A DNA stretch of 64,000 nt, taken from assembly GCA_944320405.1 (NCBI GenBank), contig CALUHI010000004.1, forward strand, positions 105,054 to 169,053. Direction: 5' to 3'. Every line of letters starts with the position of its first letter. Position 1 is the first letter of the stretch. The translations under genes were made by a program, and so were the position numbers. A model generated the notes under the pieces. It was not told the DNA's origin. It was given only the letters and a program-made list of their open reading frames with translations, and made no database searches. Shown in pieces: positions 25,536 to 33,713 of this stretch. The stretch comes from an uncultured Eggerthellaceae bacterium. Lineage in GTDB: Bacteria; Actinomycetota; Coriobacteriia; Coriobacteriales; Eggerthellaceae.

Positions 25536-26153
25536 ATGAACCTCGACACTGAATTTCTTGAGAAGCTGGCCTCCGCCGAGCCCGCGCCGGGCGGTGGCGG
25601 GGCCAGCGCCTATGCTGGCGCGCTGGCGGCGGCGCTTGCCGCCATGGTGGGCAACCTTGCTGTGGGCAAGCCGAAGTACGCCGACGAGCAGGAGGGCATC
25701 CTGGCATCGCTGGATCGCCTTGCGCAGCTGCGCTCGGAGCTGTTGGGCCTGGTGGCGGCAGACGCCGAAGCATACCTTCCCCTGAACCGCGCCTACCGCC
25801 TTCCGCGCGAAACCCAGCAGGAGCAGGAGGCGCGCCAGGAGGCTATTCAGGCCGCGCTCGGCCCGGCGTGCGATATCCCGCTTCAGATCATGGAGGCGTG
25901 CTCGAAGATCATCGACGAGGCCGACTACCTTGCCCATCACGGCAGCCGTCTGGCGGTGTCCGACGCGGGTGCTGCGGCCGTCCTTGCGCGTGGTGCGCTT
26001 GTTTCCGCCGCCATGAACATCTTTCTGAACGTCGACGGCATGACCGACCCGCAGCGGGCGCTGGAGTACCGCGCGAAGGTGAACGAGCTGATGATCAGCG
26101 CACAAATCCGTTCCGACATCGTGGCCTCGCAGGTCATGGGAATCTTGCAGTAG
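25536..26153 (+). CDS. fchA: Methenyltetrahydrofolate cyclohydrolase (FchA/FTCD_C family)
   Basis: A 205-aa all-helical protein of the cyclodeaminase/cyclohydrolase family. It begins LASAEPAPGGGGASAYAGALAAAL, the glycine-rich folate-binding start of the family, and includes VAADAEAYLPLNRAY and AALVSAAMN-type helices. It would interconvert 10-formyl-THF and 5,10-methenyl-THF. The role is supported by its neighbours fhs and folD and by the loss of cyclohydrolase residues in that FolD. TAAAGGGA precedes the ATG. folD begins 8 bases after its stop. Confidence 0.9.
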   Translation: MNLDTEFLEKLASAEPAPGGGGASAYAGALAAALAAMVGNLAVGKPKYADEQEGILASLDRLAQLRSELLGLVAADAEAYLPLNRAYRLPRETQQEQEARQEAIQAALGPACDIPLQIMEACSKIIDEADYLAHHGSRLAVSDAGAAAVLARGALVSAAMNIFLNVDGMTDPQRALEYRAKVNELMISAQIRSDIVASQVMGILQ

Positions 26154-26161
26154 GAGAAGCC

Positions 26162-27013
26162 ATGCGCAAGCTGCTCAGGGGAAAGCCCGTTGCTGAAGCG
26201 ATAGCCGCCGCCGCTCGCAAGCGCGCCGACATCCTGCGCGAAGGCGGAGTCATCCCCGCGCTCGCCGTCGTGCGCGTGGGGGACAACCCAGGGGATCTTG
26301 CCTATGAGCGCACCATTCTCAAGCATGCTGAAGCGGCAGGCGTGGAGGTGCGCACGGTTTCGCTGGACGCCGACGTTTCTCAAGACGTCCTGAGCGTGGT
26401 GATCTGCCAGATCAACGAGGATCCTTCCGTCCACGGCTGCTTGCTGATGCGCCCGCTTCCGGCGCAAATTGATGAAGCGGCGGTGTGCGAGCTGCTCGAC
26501 CCGCGCAAAGACGTCGACGGCATCACGCGCGCCTCGCTCGCGTCGGTGTTTGCGGGCTCAGGCGACGGTTTCGCGCCTTCAACGACTGAGGCGTGCATCC
26601 GCACGCTGGATTTCTACAACGTTCCGCTCGATGGACAGCGTGCTGTCGTTGTCGGTCGCAGTCTGGTGGTGGGCAAGCCGCTTTCCATGCTGCTGCTTGC
26701 ACGCAACGCCACGGTCACGATGTGCCATTCCCATACCGGGAACTTGGACACCATCACGCGCGGGGCCGATGTTGTGGTGTGCGCGGTCGGCAAGCCGCAT
26801 GCGTTTGATCAGCGCTTCTTCTCTGCCGGCCAGACGGTGCTGGATGTGGGCATCAATTTCGATGAAGACGGGAAGATGTGCGGCGACGTGCACGCCGACT
26901 CCGTGGAACCTGTGGTGGCGGCTCTGTCTCCGGTCCCTGGCGGCATCGGTTCAGTAACCACTGCCGTCACGCTCGACCACGTGGTGACGGCGGCGGAGCG
27001 TCTGGCGCGCTAG
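26162..27013 (+). CDS. folD: Methylenetetrahydrofolate dehydrogenase FolD, lacking the cyclohydrolase residues
   Basis: Oxidises or reduces between 5,10-methylene- and 5,10-methenyl-THF with NAD(P). The start at 26162 follows TAGGAGAAG. The fold is complete: VRVGDNPGDLAYERTILK, RKDVDGITRASLASVFAG, and the dinucleotide-binding segment VVVGRSLVVGKPLSMLLL, then PVPGGIGSVTTAV. In the usual bifunctional enzyme the motif is Tyr-x3-Lys and a Gln precedes PLP. Here Tyr48 is followed by Ile52 where the catalytic Lys should be, and the residue before the PLP segment is Met-Arg (LLMRPLP). The cyclohydrolase step is therefore probably done by FchA. Confidence 0.94.
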   Translation: MRKLLRGKPVAEAIAAAARKRADILREGGVIPALAVVRVGDNPGDLAYERTILKHAEAAGVEVRTVSLDADVSQDVLSVVICQINEDPSVHGCLLMRPLPAQIDEAAVCELLDPRKDVDGITRASLASVFAGSGDGFAPSTTEACIRTLDFYNVPLDGQRAVVVGRSLVVGKPLSMLLLARNATVTMCHSHTGNLDTITRGADVVVCAVGKPHAFDQRFFSAGQTVLDVGINFDEDGKMCGDVHADSVEPVVAALSPVPGGIGSVTTAVTLDHVVTAAERLAR

Positions 27014-27065
27014 AGGCTTTTACGTCCGTTCGCAAACGCAATCTATAACGCCTTTCTGCTTGCTA

Positions 27066-27089
27066 TAGACTACTATCTGCACTAGTCTA
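27066..27089. promoter_or_regulatory. Inverted repeat upstream of the radical-SAM fusion gene
   Basis: TAGACTA (27066-27072) and TAGTCTA (27083-27089) are exact complements 10 bp apart, in an AT-rich promoter region. The left arm sits in AGACTACTA, which recurs before the symporter gene at 29231-29239. Probably an operator shared by both genes. Confidence 0.5.
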
Positions 27090-27127
27090 ATAGGTGCACA
27101 TGCCGTCAGCAAAGAGAAGAGGGTTCC

Positions 27128-29173
27128 ATGTCTTCATGCCAAGCGCCGGGACAGAAGCGTCGTTTGTTCAAGGATGCGGGTCGCGTTTGCCCGGTCGACT
27201 ACCACATTCCGACCGATGCGTTCGCTGGTGAGCCGCAGCGCAGCTGCGATGTCCTCTATGCGGTGGGAGGCTTGTACGGAAACCCCTTCGCGCTCGATGC
27301 TGTCAAAAAGATGGCAGCGCAGGAGAAAGGCGAATTGCTTGTCGTTTTCAACGGTGACATGCATTGGTTCGATAAGACTGCCGAAAACTTCGCCGCATTA
27401 GAGAAGGCGGTCGCGGAAGCAGGCGACAACTACGTGCCCATGGTCGGCAATGTGGAAGCCGAACTGCGCCGACAGGTCGATGTGGGGGTTGGGTGCGGCT
27501 GCGCATACCCCGACTGCACATCCGATGAGTCTGTGAGCAGGTCAAACCGCATTCACAAGATGCTTTCCATTGCGGTTGACGAGCATCCCGAACTGAAAGA
27601 GATGCTGCAGGGGCGCCCCGCCACGATGACGGTGCGCGTTGCAGGGCGGAAAGTGGGCATCTCACATGGCGACGAAAAGCTCATTGGCGGGTGGGATTGC
27701 TCGCGCGAATCGCTGCAAGACGTTCTGCGCCAAGACGAGCTCGATCGCTTCATGGCCGAAAACGACTTAGATGTTTTCACCACGACGCACACATGCGCTC
27801 CCGCTGCGCTCACGCTCGCCCGTGGAGCGTTCATCAACAACGGCGCCGCAGGGCTGCCGAACTTCCGCGGCCAACACTACGGGTTGCTGGTACGTATCGC
27901 GGAAACGCCCGCGGAAGACGCGTTGTTCGGCTGCGAACAGGATGGCCTGTTCATCCAGGCGGTGCCGGTCCGCTATGACCATGATGCCTACCTGACGTGG
28001 TTCGACTTGCTGTGGGATGAGCTCAGCCCCGCCGCCATCTCGTACCGCTCTCGCATCGTCGATGGTGCTGAAGATCAGCTCGCCGATTCTTTGTTGGGTG
28101 GCTTCAAGCCGGGTGAGACAGCACGGCGCGAAGCTGCGGCAGCGCGTGTCGAACGGCGCCTGCAATTCCATGCGACCAAGCGCGACGTCAACTTGGCGCT
28201 CGCGAAGCTATTGTACTTCGAAGACATGCTCGATGATGATCGTTGGCGCGTGACCGACGACGTTCCGCAAACCATTCAGGTGAACATCACCGCCCGATGC
28301 AACCTTGCGTGCGCTCACTGCCACGTGGAATCGAATCCCAAGCGCACTGAGGCGATGAGCCATGAGGTGCTGGAGGCGATTCTCGAGGTGGCGCGCGACC
28401 GCGGCATTAAGACCATCGACATCACGGGCGGAGCACCGGAAATGCACCCCGAGATCGAGTGGTTCCTCGAGGAGGCGTCAAAGGCAGTCGATCACGTGAT
28501 GCTTCGTTCAAACCTGGTCATTCTGGACGATCCTTCTTATGCGCGTCTGCTGGATGCGTACGACAGGCTGGGCGTCGAGATCGTGGCGTCACTGCCCAAC
28601 GTGTTCGCCGCGCAGGCAAACGCCCAGCGTGGTGGCGGCACATTCGACGAGACGCTCGAATTGCTTCGGAAGCTCAACGATCGCGGATACGGAAAAGATG
28701 GCGTTCATGTTTTGGATGTCGCATTCAACCCGCAGGAGCCCGTTTTGCCTCCCGAGCAGGACAAACTGGAGGAAATGTATCGCCGTCGTTTGACTGAGCT
28801 CGGAATTTCGTTCGACAATCTCTTCGCCATGGCGAACAATCCTATCGGCCGTTACGGTGCGAGTCTGATTGACGCGGGAGCCTTCGACGCCTATTTGGAA
28901 ACGCTTATTGACAGCTTCAATCCCGAAGCATGCGAGGGCGTGATGTGCCGTCATCAGCTTTCCGTTGGCTGGGATGGCCGCGTCTACGACTGCGACTTCA
29001 ATCAGGCGCTGGGCTTGGTGGCGCACGACGAGCGCGGTGAAGTGACGATTTTCGACTACGCAGACGATCCTGGCCGCCCGCTCAAACGCGACATCGTGTT
29101 CGGAAACCACTGCTATGCCTGCACGGCGGGGTTCGGTTCAAGCTGCGGCGGGACGCTTGTGCAAGGGGAGTAG
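27128..29173 (+). CDS. Metallophosphoesterase-like domain fused to an ArsS-type radical SAM enzyme
   Basis: A 681-aa two-domain protein. Residues ~35-290 resemble a calcineurin-like phosphoesterase (GGLYGNPFALDAV, VVFNGDMHWFD, MVGNVEAEL, ISHGDE, TTTHTCAPA). The usual first metal motif GDxHG reads GGLYG, so two metal ligands are missing. Residues ~385-681 are a radical SAM enzyme with CNLACAHCHVESNPKRTEAM and IDITGGAPEMHP. The Cys-rich C-terminal domain has CEGVMCRHQLSVGWDGRVYDCDFN, split here by family position, and CYACTAGFGSSCGGT. The C-terminal half matches the ArsS (arsenosugar)/related SPASM-like family. The natural substrate is unknown. The symporter downstream may import it or its product. 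Confidence 0.82.
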   Translation: MSSCQAPGQKRRLFKDAGRVCPVDYHIPTDAFAGEPQRSCDVLYAVGGLYGNPFALDAVKKMAAQEKGELLVVFNGDMHWFDKTAENFAALEKAVAEAGDNYVPMVGNVEAELRRQVDVGVGCGCAYPDCTSDESVSRSNRIHKMLSIAVDEHPELKEMLQGRPATMTVRVAGRKVGISHGDEKLIGGWDCSRESLQDVLRQDELDRFMAENDLDVFTTTHTCAPAALTLARGAFINNGAAGLPNFRGQHYGLLVRIAETPAEDALFGCEQDGLFIQAVPVRYDHDAYLTWFDLLWDELSPAAISYRSRIVDGAEDQLADSLLGGFKPGETARREAAAARVERRLQFHATKRDVNLALAKLLYFEDMLDDDRWRVTDDVPQTIQVNITARCNLACAHCHVESNPKRTEAMSHEVLEAILEVARDRGIKTIDITGGAPEMHPEIEWFLEEASKAVDHVMLRSNLVILDDPSYARLLDAYDRLGVEIVASLPNVFAAQANAQRGGGTFDETLELLRKLNDRGYGKDGVHVLDVAFNPQEPVLPPEQDKLEEMYRRRLTELGISFDNLFAMANNPIGRYGASLIDAGAFDAYLETLIDSFNPEACEGVMCRHQLSVGWDGRVYDCDFNQALGLVAHDERGEVTIFDYADDPGRPLKRDIVFGNHCYACTAGFGSSCGGTLVQGE

Positions 29174-29220
29174 CGCGTTTACCCCAACTTAGGTGCCACC
29201 CTTAAAAATTAAAGGAAAAA

Positions 29221-29252
29221 TAGTAGACAAAGACTACTAATGCATGTAATCT
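29221..29252 (+). promoter_or_regulatory. Palindrome and promoter upstream of the symporter gene
   Basis: TAGTAG (29221-29226) and CTACTA (29234-29239) form an inverted repeat over a possible -35 TAGACA (29224-29229). A 17-bp spacer leads to TAATCT (29247-29252). The AGACTACTA word is shared with the operator before the radical-SAM gene. Confidence 0.5.
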
Positions 29253-29378
29253 GCTATAGGCATAAATCGCATATGGCAGAGAACAAGGCGGAGGTGCTCT
29301 TGCACAAGCTTGTGCCGAGAGCTCTTCCACCAGTCCTCTGCTTTTGCGCGAAAACGAATGCATGAAAGGAGCAGGCTT

Positions 29379-30890
29379 ATGGATCTCTCCACTGGAATCT
29401 TTTTCTGGGGATTTCTCGTCGTGTACGGCATCGTGATGTTCATCCTCTCGCCGAAGACCGTTTCGATGGGCGGCTTCTTCCGCGGCGAAGACAAGCAAGG
29501 TCGGGAAGCTGCTGGATGGATGATCACCGCGTCCATCTTCATTTCCTGGATTTTTGCGAAGTCTGTCACCAACGCCGCCAACATGGGCGCCGAATACGGC
29601 ATCGTCGGCGGCATCGGCTATGCCGTGTACTGGCTGTGCATCCCGCTGACGGGCTATGCGCTGTACCGTTTGCGCCGCAAGTTCGGCGCCAAGAGCATGG
29701 TGAGTTTCCTCACCGACAACTACGGCGTTGCCGCGGCGTTCTGCTTCTCGGCCGCCATTCTGGTCCGCCTGTTCAATGAGGTCTGGTCGAACACCTCCGT
29801 CGTGGGCGCGTACTACGGCACCTCGGGCAGCGCTCCATTCATCATCGCGGCGCTGCTGTTCACCGCCATCACCGTGGCGTATTGCTGCTGGGGCGGCATG
29901 CGCGGCTCGCTGACCACCGACGTTGGCCAGACCGTCCTGTTCGCAGTGCTGTTCGTGTTCGTGCTGGTGTACATCGTCCCGCAGGACGGCGTGGGCGCAA
30001 TCGCCACGTCTGGCGTGTGGAGCCTCGAGGGCGGCGTCGACTTCATCATCGGCGCGGGCTTGCAGTGTCTCTCGTACGGCTTCCACGACGCGGTGCTTAC
30101 CGACCGCGGCTTCATCTGCCGTCCTCGCAAGATGCTGCGCTGCATGATCGCATCCGGCCTGCTGGGCTTCCTGGCCATCATGCTGTTCTCCACCATCGGC
30201 ATCCATGCGTACCTGAACAACATCGTGCTGGAAAGCGACGCTCCGGTCGTCGTTGCGCAGAGCTTCGGCATCCTGATGTTCTTCGCCATGGCGGTCATCA
30301 TGATTGCCACCGCAGGCTCCACGCTCGACTCCACGTTCACTGCACTGTCCAAGCTGACCGCGCGCGACCTTCCGGGCATCCTCGGCCGCGTGCCGAAGAC
30401 GAGCCCCCGCATCATCGGCATCATCTTCATGATCGTTTTCGGCATCGTGGGCAACTTGCCCATGGTCATGGGGGCCACGCTGATTTCGGCGACCACCATC
30501 TCGGGCACGATGATCATGGGCCTGGGCCCCATCTTCCTGGCGCATGGCTGGGTGAAGCCCACCAAGATCGGCTTCATGCTGGCGTTCTGGATTGGCATGG
30601 TGCTGGGCATTGTGGACACGTTCTGGCCCGAGACGCTTGCCTTCATGAACATCGGCGGCGGCGACTACGCCAACTTCTTGGGCGTGAACCTCTATGGCGC
30701 CATCATCTGCTGGCTGGCGTACCTCATCCCCGGCTTCGTCTCTCAGAAGATGGACGCAGCGAAGGGCATCGAGCCTACGTGGAAGGGCCTCTCGAAAGAA
30801 GAGCTGCGCAAGCTCGATGAAGAGGAGCGCCGCGAAGAAGAGCTCGAGCGCCAGCGCAAGCTGGAAGGCCCGAAGGCCGCCAACGCGTAA
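29379..30890 (+). CDS. Sodium:solute symporter (SSS family)
   Basis: A 503-aa integral membrane protein with about 12-13 predicted helices, of the SSS/LeuT-fold superfamily. The start at 29379 follows AAAGGAGC; an upstream in-frame start has no site. Recognisable segments are FFWGFLVVYGIVMFIL, SIFISWIFAKSVTNAANMG, the central GMRGSLTTDVGQTVLF and AVIMIATAGSTLDSTFTALSKLTARDL. A highly charged cytoplasmic tail (EELRKLDEEERREEELERQRK) ends the protein. The substrate cannot be deduced; the shared upstream motif ties it to the radical-SAM fusion gene. Confidence 0.88.
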   Translation: MDLSTGIFFWGFLVVYGIVMFILSPKTVSMGGFFRGEDKQGREAAGWMITASIFISWIFAKSVTNAANMGAEYGIVGGIGYAVYWLCIPLTGYALYRLRRKFGAKSMVSFLTDNYGVAAAFCFSAAILVRLFNEVWSNTSVVGAYYGTSGSAPFIIAALLFTAITVAYCCWGGMRGSLTTDVGQTVLFAVLFVFVLVYIVPQDGVGAIATSGVWSLEGGVDFIIGAGLQCLSYGFHDAVLTDRGFICRPRKMLRCMIASGLLGFLAIMLFSTIGIHAYLNNIVLESDAPVVVAQSFGILMFFAMAVIMIATAGSTLDSTFTALSKLTARDLPGILGRVPKTSPRIIGIIFMIVFGIVGNLPMVMGATLISATTISGTMIMGLGPIFLAHGWVKPTKIGFMLAFWIGMVLGIVDTFWPETLAFMNIGGGDYANFLGVNLYGAIICWLAYLIPGFVSQKMDAAKGIEPTWKGLSKEELRKLDEEERREEELERQRKLEGPKAANA

Positions 30891-30934
30891 AGTCCTCCTT
30901 TACCGGCACGGAGCATCCGCGCTGGGTTGTCCCG

Positions 30935-30964
30935 AGGCGTCCCGCGAAAGCGGGGCGCCTTTTT
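30935..30964 (+). terminator. Intrinsic terminator after the symporter gene
   Basis: An 11-bp stem (30935-30945 with 30950-30960, one G-U pair) capped by a GAAA tetraloop, followed by TTTTT. Confidence 0.92.
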
Positions 30965-30967
30965 GCG

Positions 30968-32047
30968 TTACGCCAACGTTTCCAGCTCGCGCGGATAAGC
31001 GTTGAGCACCTCGCAACCATCCTCGGTGACGATCACCAGGTCCTCGATGCGCACGCCGAAGCGTCCGGGCAGATAGATGCCCGGCTCAATGGAGAAGCAC
31101 ATACCGGGCTGCACCTGCGCCTCGTTGGCGGAGGAAACGTCGCCCGGCTCATGCACGTCCAGGCCGATCTGGTGCCCCAAGCGGTGCGTGAAGTAAGGGC
31201 CGTAACCAGCGCCTTCGATAACTTTGCGTGCTGCAGCATCGATGTCGCAGAAGCGGGCTCCGGGATGCACGGCCGCCTTGCCTGCCTCGTTGGCCTGGCG
31301 CACGACCTCGTAGACGCGGCGCTGTTCCTCGTCGGGTTCGCCGAAGAAGAACGTGCGGGTCATGTCGGCACAGTATTCGTCCTTGCGGCATCCCACGTCA
31401 AACAGCACGGCGTCGCCTTGTTTCAGCGGAGTACTGTCCGGCTCGTGGTGCGGGTCGGCGGCGTTGGCGCCGAAGCTGACGATAGGGGCGAACGAATGCC
31501 CTGACGCGCCCAGCTCGCGATAGATGCTTTCCAGCTGCGCGGCGACCTCTGCCTCGGTGATTCCCTCGCGCACCAGCTCGCGGAAACGCGCCATGCCGGC
31601 GTCGTTGGCCGCCGAGGCAGCGCGCATCAGCTGGCGCTCTTCGTCGTCTTTGATGGCACGCGCGTCATCGACGGTGTCGGATGCGAGTACGAACGAAGCC
31701 GCAACCCCTCGCTCCATCATCGGAATAAGGAAGCGGGCCGGCAGGTTCTTGTCGCAGCCAAGGGCAGCGGCGGCGTCGCAGCGCTCGGAAAGCAGTGCCA
31801 ACGGGTCTCCGGTATCGTTGAACGAAACCACTTCTGCCTCGATGTCGGCGGGGGCGGTGAACAGTTCGTTCAGGAACAGCGTGGGGCGCGCTTCGCCCGC
31901 ACGCAGCAGCAATCCAAGAAAACGTTCGCCCGGTTCAACGTATGCGCCGGTCAGATACTGGATAGATCGCGGGTCGCACATTAAAAGCTGCGAAAGTCCT
32001 CGCGTCGCAAGATTGTCTAACACGGTTTGAATGCGTTGTGCGATCAT
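30968..32047 (-). CDS. M24-family metallopeptidase (Xaa-Pro aminopeptidase-like)
   Basis: A 359-aa cytoplasmic pita-bread metallopeptidase that probably removes N-terminal residues before proline. The N-terminal creatinase-like domain (residues 1-125) is followed by the catalytic domain. The metal ligands are in LFDVGCRKDEYCADMTRTF (two Asp), the His in FTHRLGHQIGLDVHE, and the Glu residues in FSIEPGIYLP and VRIEDLV. AAAGGACAG precedes the ATG on the minus strand, and a TATCAT at 32124-32119 may be its -10. It is convergent with the symporter gene. Confidence 0.93.
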   Translation of the reverse strand: MIAQRIQTVLDNLATRGLSQLLMCDPRSIQYLTGAYVEPGERFLGLLLRAGEARPTLFLNELFTAPADIEAEVVSFNDTGDPLALLSERCDAAAALGCDKNLPARFLIPMMERGVAASFVLASDTVDDARAIKDDEERQLMRAASAANDAGMARFRELVREGITEAEVAAQLESIYRELGASGHSFAPIVSFGANAADPHHEPDSTPLKQGDAVLFDVGCRKDEYCADMTRTFFFGEPDEEQRRVYEVVRQANEAGKAAVHPGARFCDIDAAARKVIEGAGYGPYFTHRLGHQIGLDVHEPGDVSSANEAQVQPGMCFSIEPGIYLPGRFGVRIEDLVIVTEDGCEVLNAYPRELETLA

Positions 32048-32215
32048 GGGTTCGTCTCTGTCCTTTCAGCGGGTCAAGGTTCTCTGGTTGCGGATTTGCA
32101 TTCGGTATGCCGCGCTCATGATAACGCATGCGCCGACGTGCCGCTTCTTGCAGCCTTGCTGATCGGATACCAGCAGAGCCGTTTGCGGCTTTCGCACAAG
32201 AGGTTTCAAAGGCGT

Positions 32216-32869
32216 TTAACGCTCCGGCGATTCCAGCAAATCCTCCATCGAGCACCCGAGCGCGTGTGCGAGTTTGTAAACGGTGTGTGCCTGCGCCTTG
32301 TCGATATCGTTCACCCGCTGCTCGTACATCTGGATCGACCGCAGCCCCACATGCGCCTCGCGCGCAAGCTCCGCCTGCGACAATCCTGCGATCTCACGTT
32401 GCGCCCGAAGGTTTGTGGGATGCTCTTTGGAGAGGATGCGCCGGTCCATTTCCTCGGCAAACCGCGCAATGTCCATCTCGTGGAAAAGCGGATACATCGC
32501 GATGATCTCCGAAAAGCTCACGGATTTCAGTATCCGAGCAAACCCCTGTCCGCTCGCCCATTGATAGTGGGCGAGCGCCCAGCCAGCCCAGTATTCGGGA
32601 CTTTTCCCGTCGGTGCGCGCAGGTTCGGGCAGGTTGGACGAAGGGCAGTCGGTTGCTCGCCGCAGGGTTTCGTGCAACAGCTCATATCCCGACCTTCCGG
32701 ACACGAAAGCGGGATTACCTCGGCCAAACTGATAGGCTACCCCGGTTATCCCAAACAGCGTGAACAGCTCATCGGGCTCGATTCCGCATTCGCATATGCC
32801 GTAGTGCGCCATCGTCCCCAAGCGGATCTTGGCGTCGTTTAGATAAAGCTTGCTGTACGAGTGCGTCAT
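32216..32869 (-). CDS. XRE-type HTH protein, putative antitoxin
   Basis: A 217-aa protein with a C-terminal helix-turn-helix (residues ~153-215: NLRAQREIAGLSQAELAREAH, VGLRSIQMYEQR, ALGCSMEDLLE), the XRE/HTH_3 pattern. The first 150 residues are of unknown fold (GVAYQFGRGNPAFVSGRSGYELL). It is the second gene of a two-gene unit and overlaps the upstream DUF3990-like gene by 4 bp (32866-32869). The pairing, the overlap and a 38-bp promoter palindrome argue that it is the antitoxin and autorepressor. Confidence 0.78.
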   Translation of the reverse strand: MTHSYSKLYLNDAKIRLGTMAHYGICECGIEPDELFTLFGITGVAYQFGRGNPAFVSGRSGYELLHETLRRATDCPSSNLPEPARTDGKSPEYWAGWALAHYQWASGQGFARILKSVSFSEIIAMYPLFHEMDIARFAEEMDRRILSKEHPTNLRAQREIAGLSQAELAREAHVGLRSIQMYEQRVNDIDKAQAHTVYKLAHALGCSMEDLLESPER

Positions 32870-33540
32870 CGCCCGCCCGCCTTTCTCATGAGGTCGAGAA
32901 CGAACACGTCGTTTTCAAGATCGGGAGCGCTCCTCACTTCGGATCGATAGGCGTTTCTCGCTGCAATGTCTCGCTGTTTGAACCGGGGATAGAACGTTGC
33001 GGCATCAGCGGGTTGCGCGTCGATGAAGCGGATTCTGTCGAACGCGGCTTCGGAAACGAGGACGACCTGCTCCCCAAGATCACCTAGGCGGAGGGCTTCC
33101 TCCAGCCGTCTAATGGGGAGGCTGTTCTCCACGAACGCTTCTGCAAAGGAAAAGTACGAATCATCTGCCCGATACCCGACGATCAGGTCGAATTCGCTCG
33201 TATCGATAAGAAACTGGTCGAGAATGAACGCGCGGGATTGTTCGGCTATCGCACTCGAAAGAGAAAACGTTCGGTTCGCCAGCAGCAGAGCGATCCAGTG
33301 AAGGACGGTATGCGTGCCGTCGTTGAGGTCGAGGACGAGAAGGTCGGAGCAATCGAGCTCATAGCGATTGGCGAAGCCGCTTCCTCCTTGCTTGCATGCC
33401 CATTCGCACGCCATGTCAAGCTCTCTTGTGCAGTAGAACCCTCTGCCGTAGTCGTTGTAGGGTTTGCCCAATCCGAGCTTAGGTTCGCGAACGATGTGCT
33501 CGGATCCGTGGTAGAGCGTGATAACGCGAGAAGATCCCAT
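32866..33540 (-). CDS. DUF3990-like protein, putative ADP-ribosyltransferase-fold toxin
   Basis: A 224-aa protein. The ATG at 33540 is set by AAAGGAGGAGCA directly upstream; longer frames run through the operator. The start VITLYHGSEHIVREPKLGLG and KPYNDYGRGFYCTRELDMACEWA match the DUF3990 pattern (YHGS ... DYGxGFYxT), a family placed with ADP-ribosyltransferase-like folds. Such genes often sit beside a DNA-binding antitoxin, as here. Codon use and GC are lower than in nearby housekeeping genes, which fits horizontal gain. Toxicity and target are inferred, not shown. Confidence 0.72.
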   Translation of the reverse strand: MGSSRVITLYHGSEHIVREPKLGLGKPYNDYGRGFYCTRELDMACEWACKQGGSGFANRYELDCSDLLVLDLNDGTHTVLHWIALLLANRTFSLSSAIAEQSRAFILDQFLIDTSEFDLIVGYRADDSYFSFAEAFVENSLPIRRLEEALRLGDLGEQVVLVSEAAFDRIRFIDAQPADAATFYPRFKQRDIAARNAYRSEVRSAPDLENDVFVLDLMRKAGGR

Positions 33541-33552
33541 TGCTCCTCCTTT

Positions 33553-33594
33553 AACTATCATCGCAATGATATAACGTTGTGATGATAGTTGCAA
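33553..33594 (-). promoter_or_regulatory. Promoter and long operator palindrome of the DUF3990/XRE pair
   Basis: Minus-strand TTGCAA (33594-33589), 17-bp spacer and TATCAT (33571-33566) make a good promoter. A 14-bp inverted repeat (33553-33566 and 33577-33590, 13 of 14 matched, 10-bp spacer) covers it almost completely. This is the layout expected for antitoxin autoregulation. Confidence 0.75.
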
Positions 33595-33713
33595 ACGCGT
33601 TTTGTGCTTGCAGGCAAGTTTCAGTCGCAATGGCGGGCGTGTCGCGTCCATGGTGGCGGATACGCGCTTTGCTCTGGTGAGCTATCGGTGGTCGATCGTG
33701 CTAGCCTTGTCCT

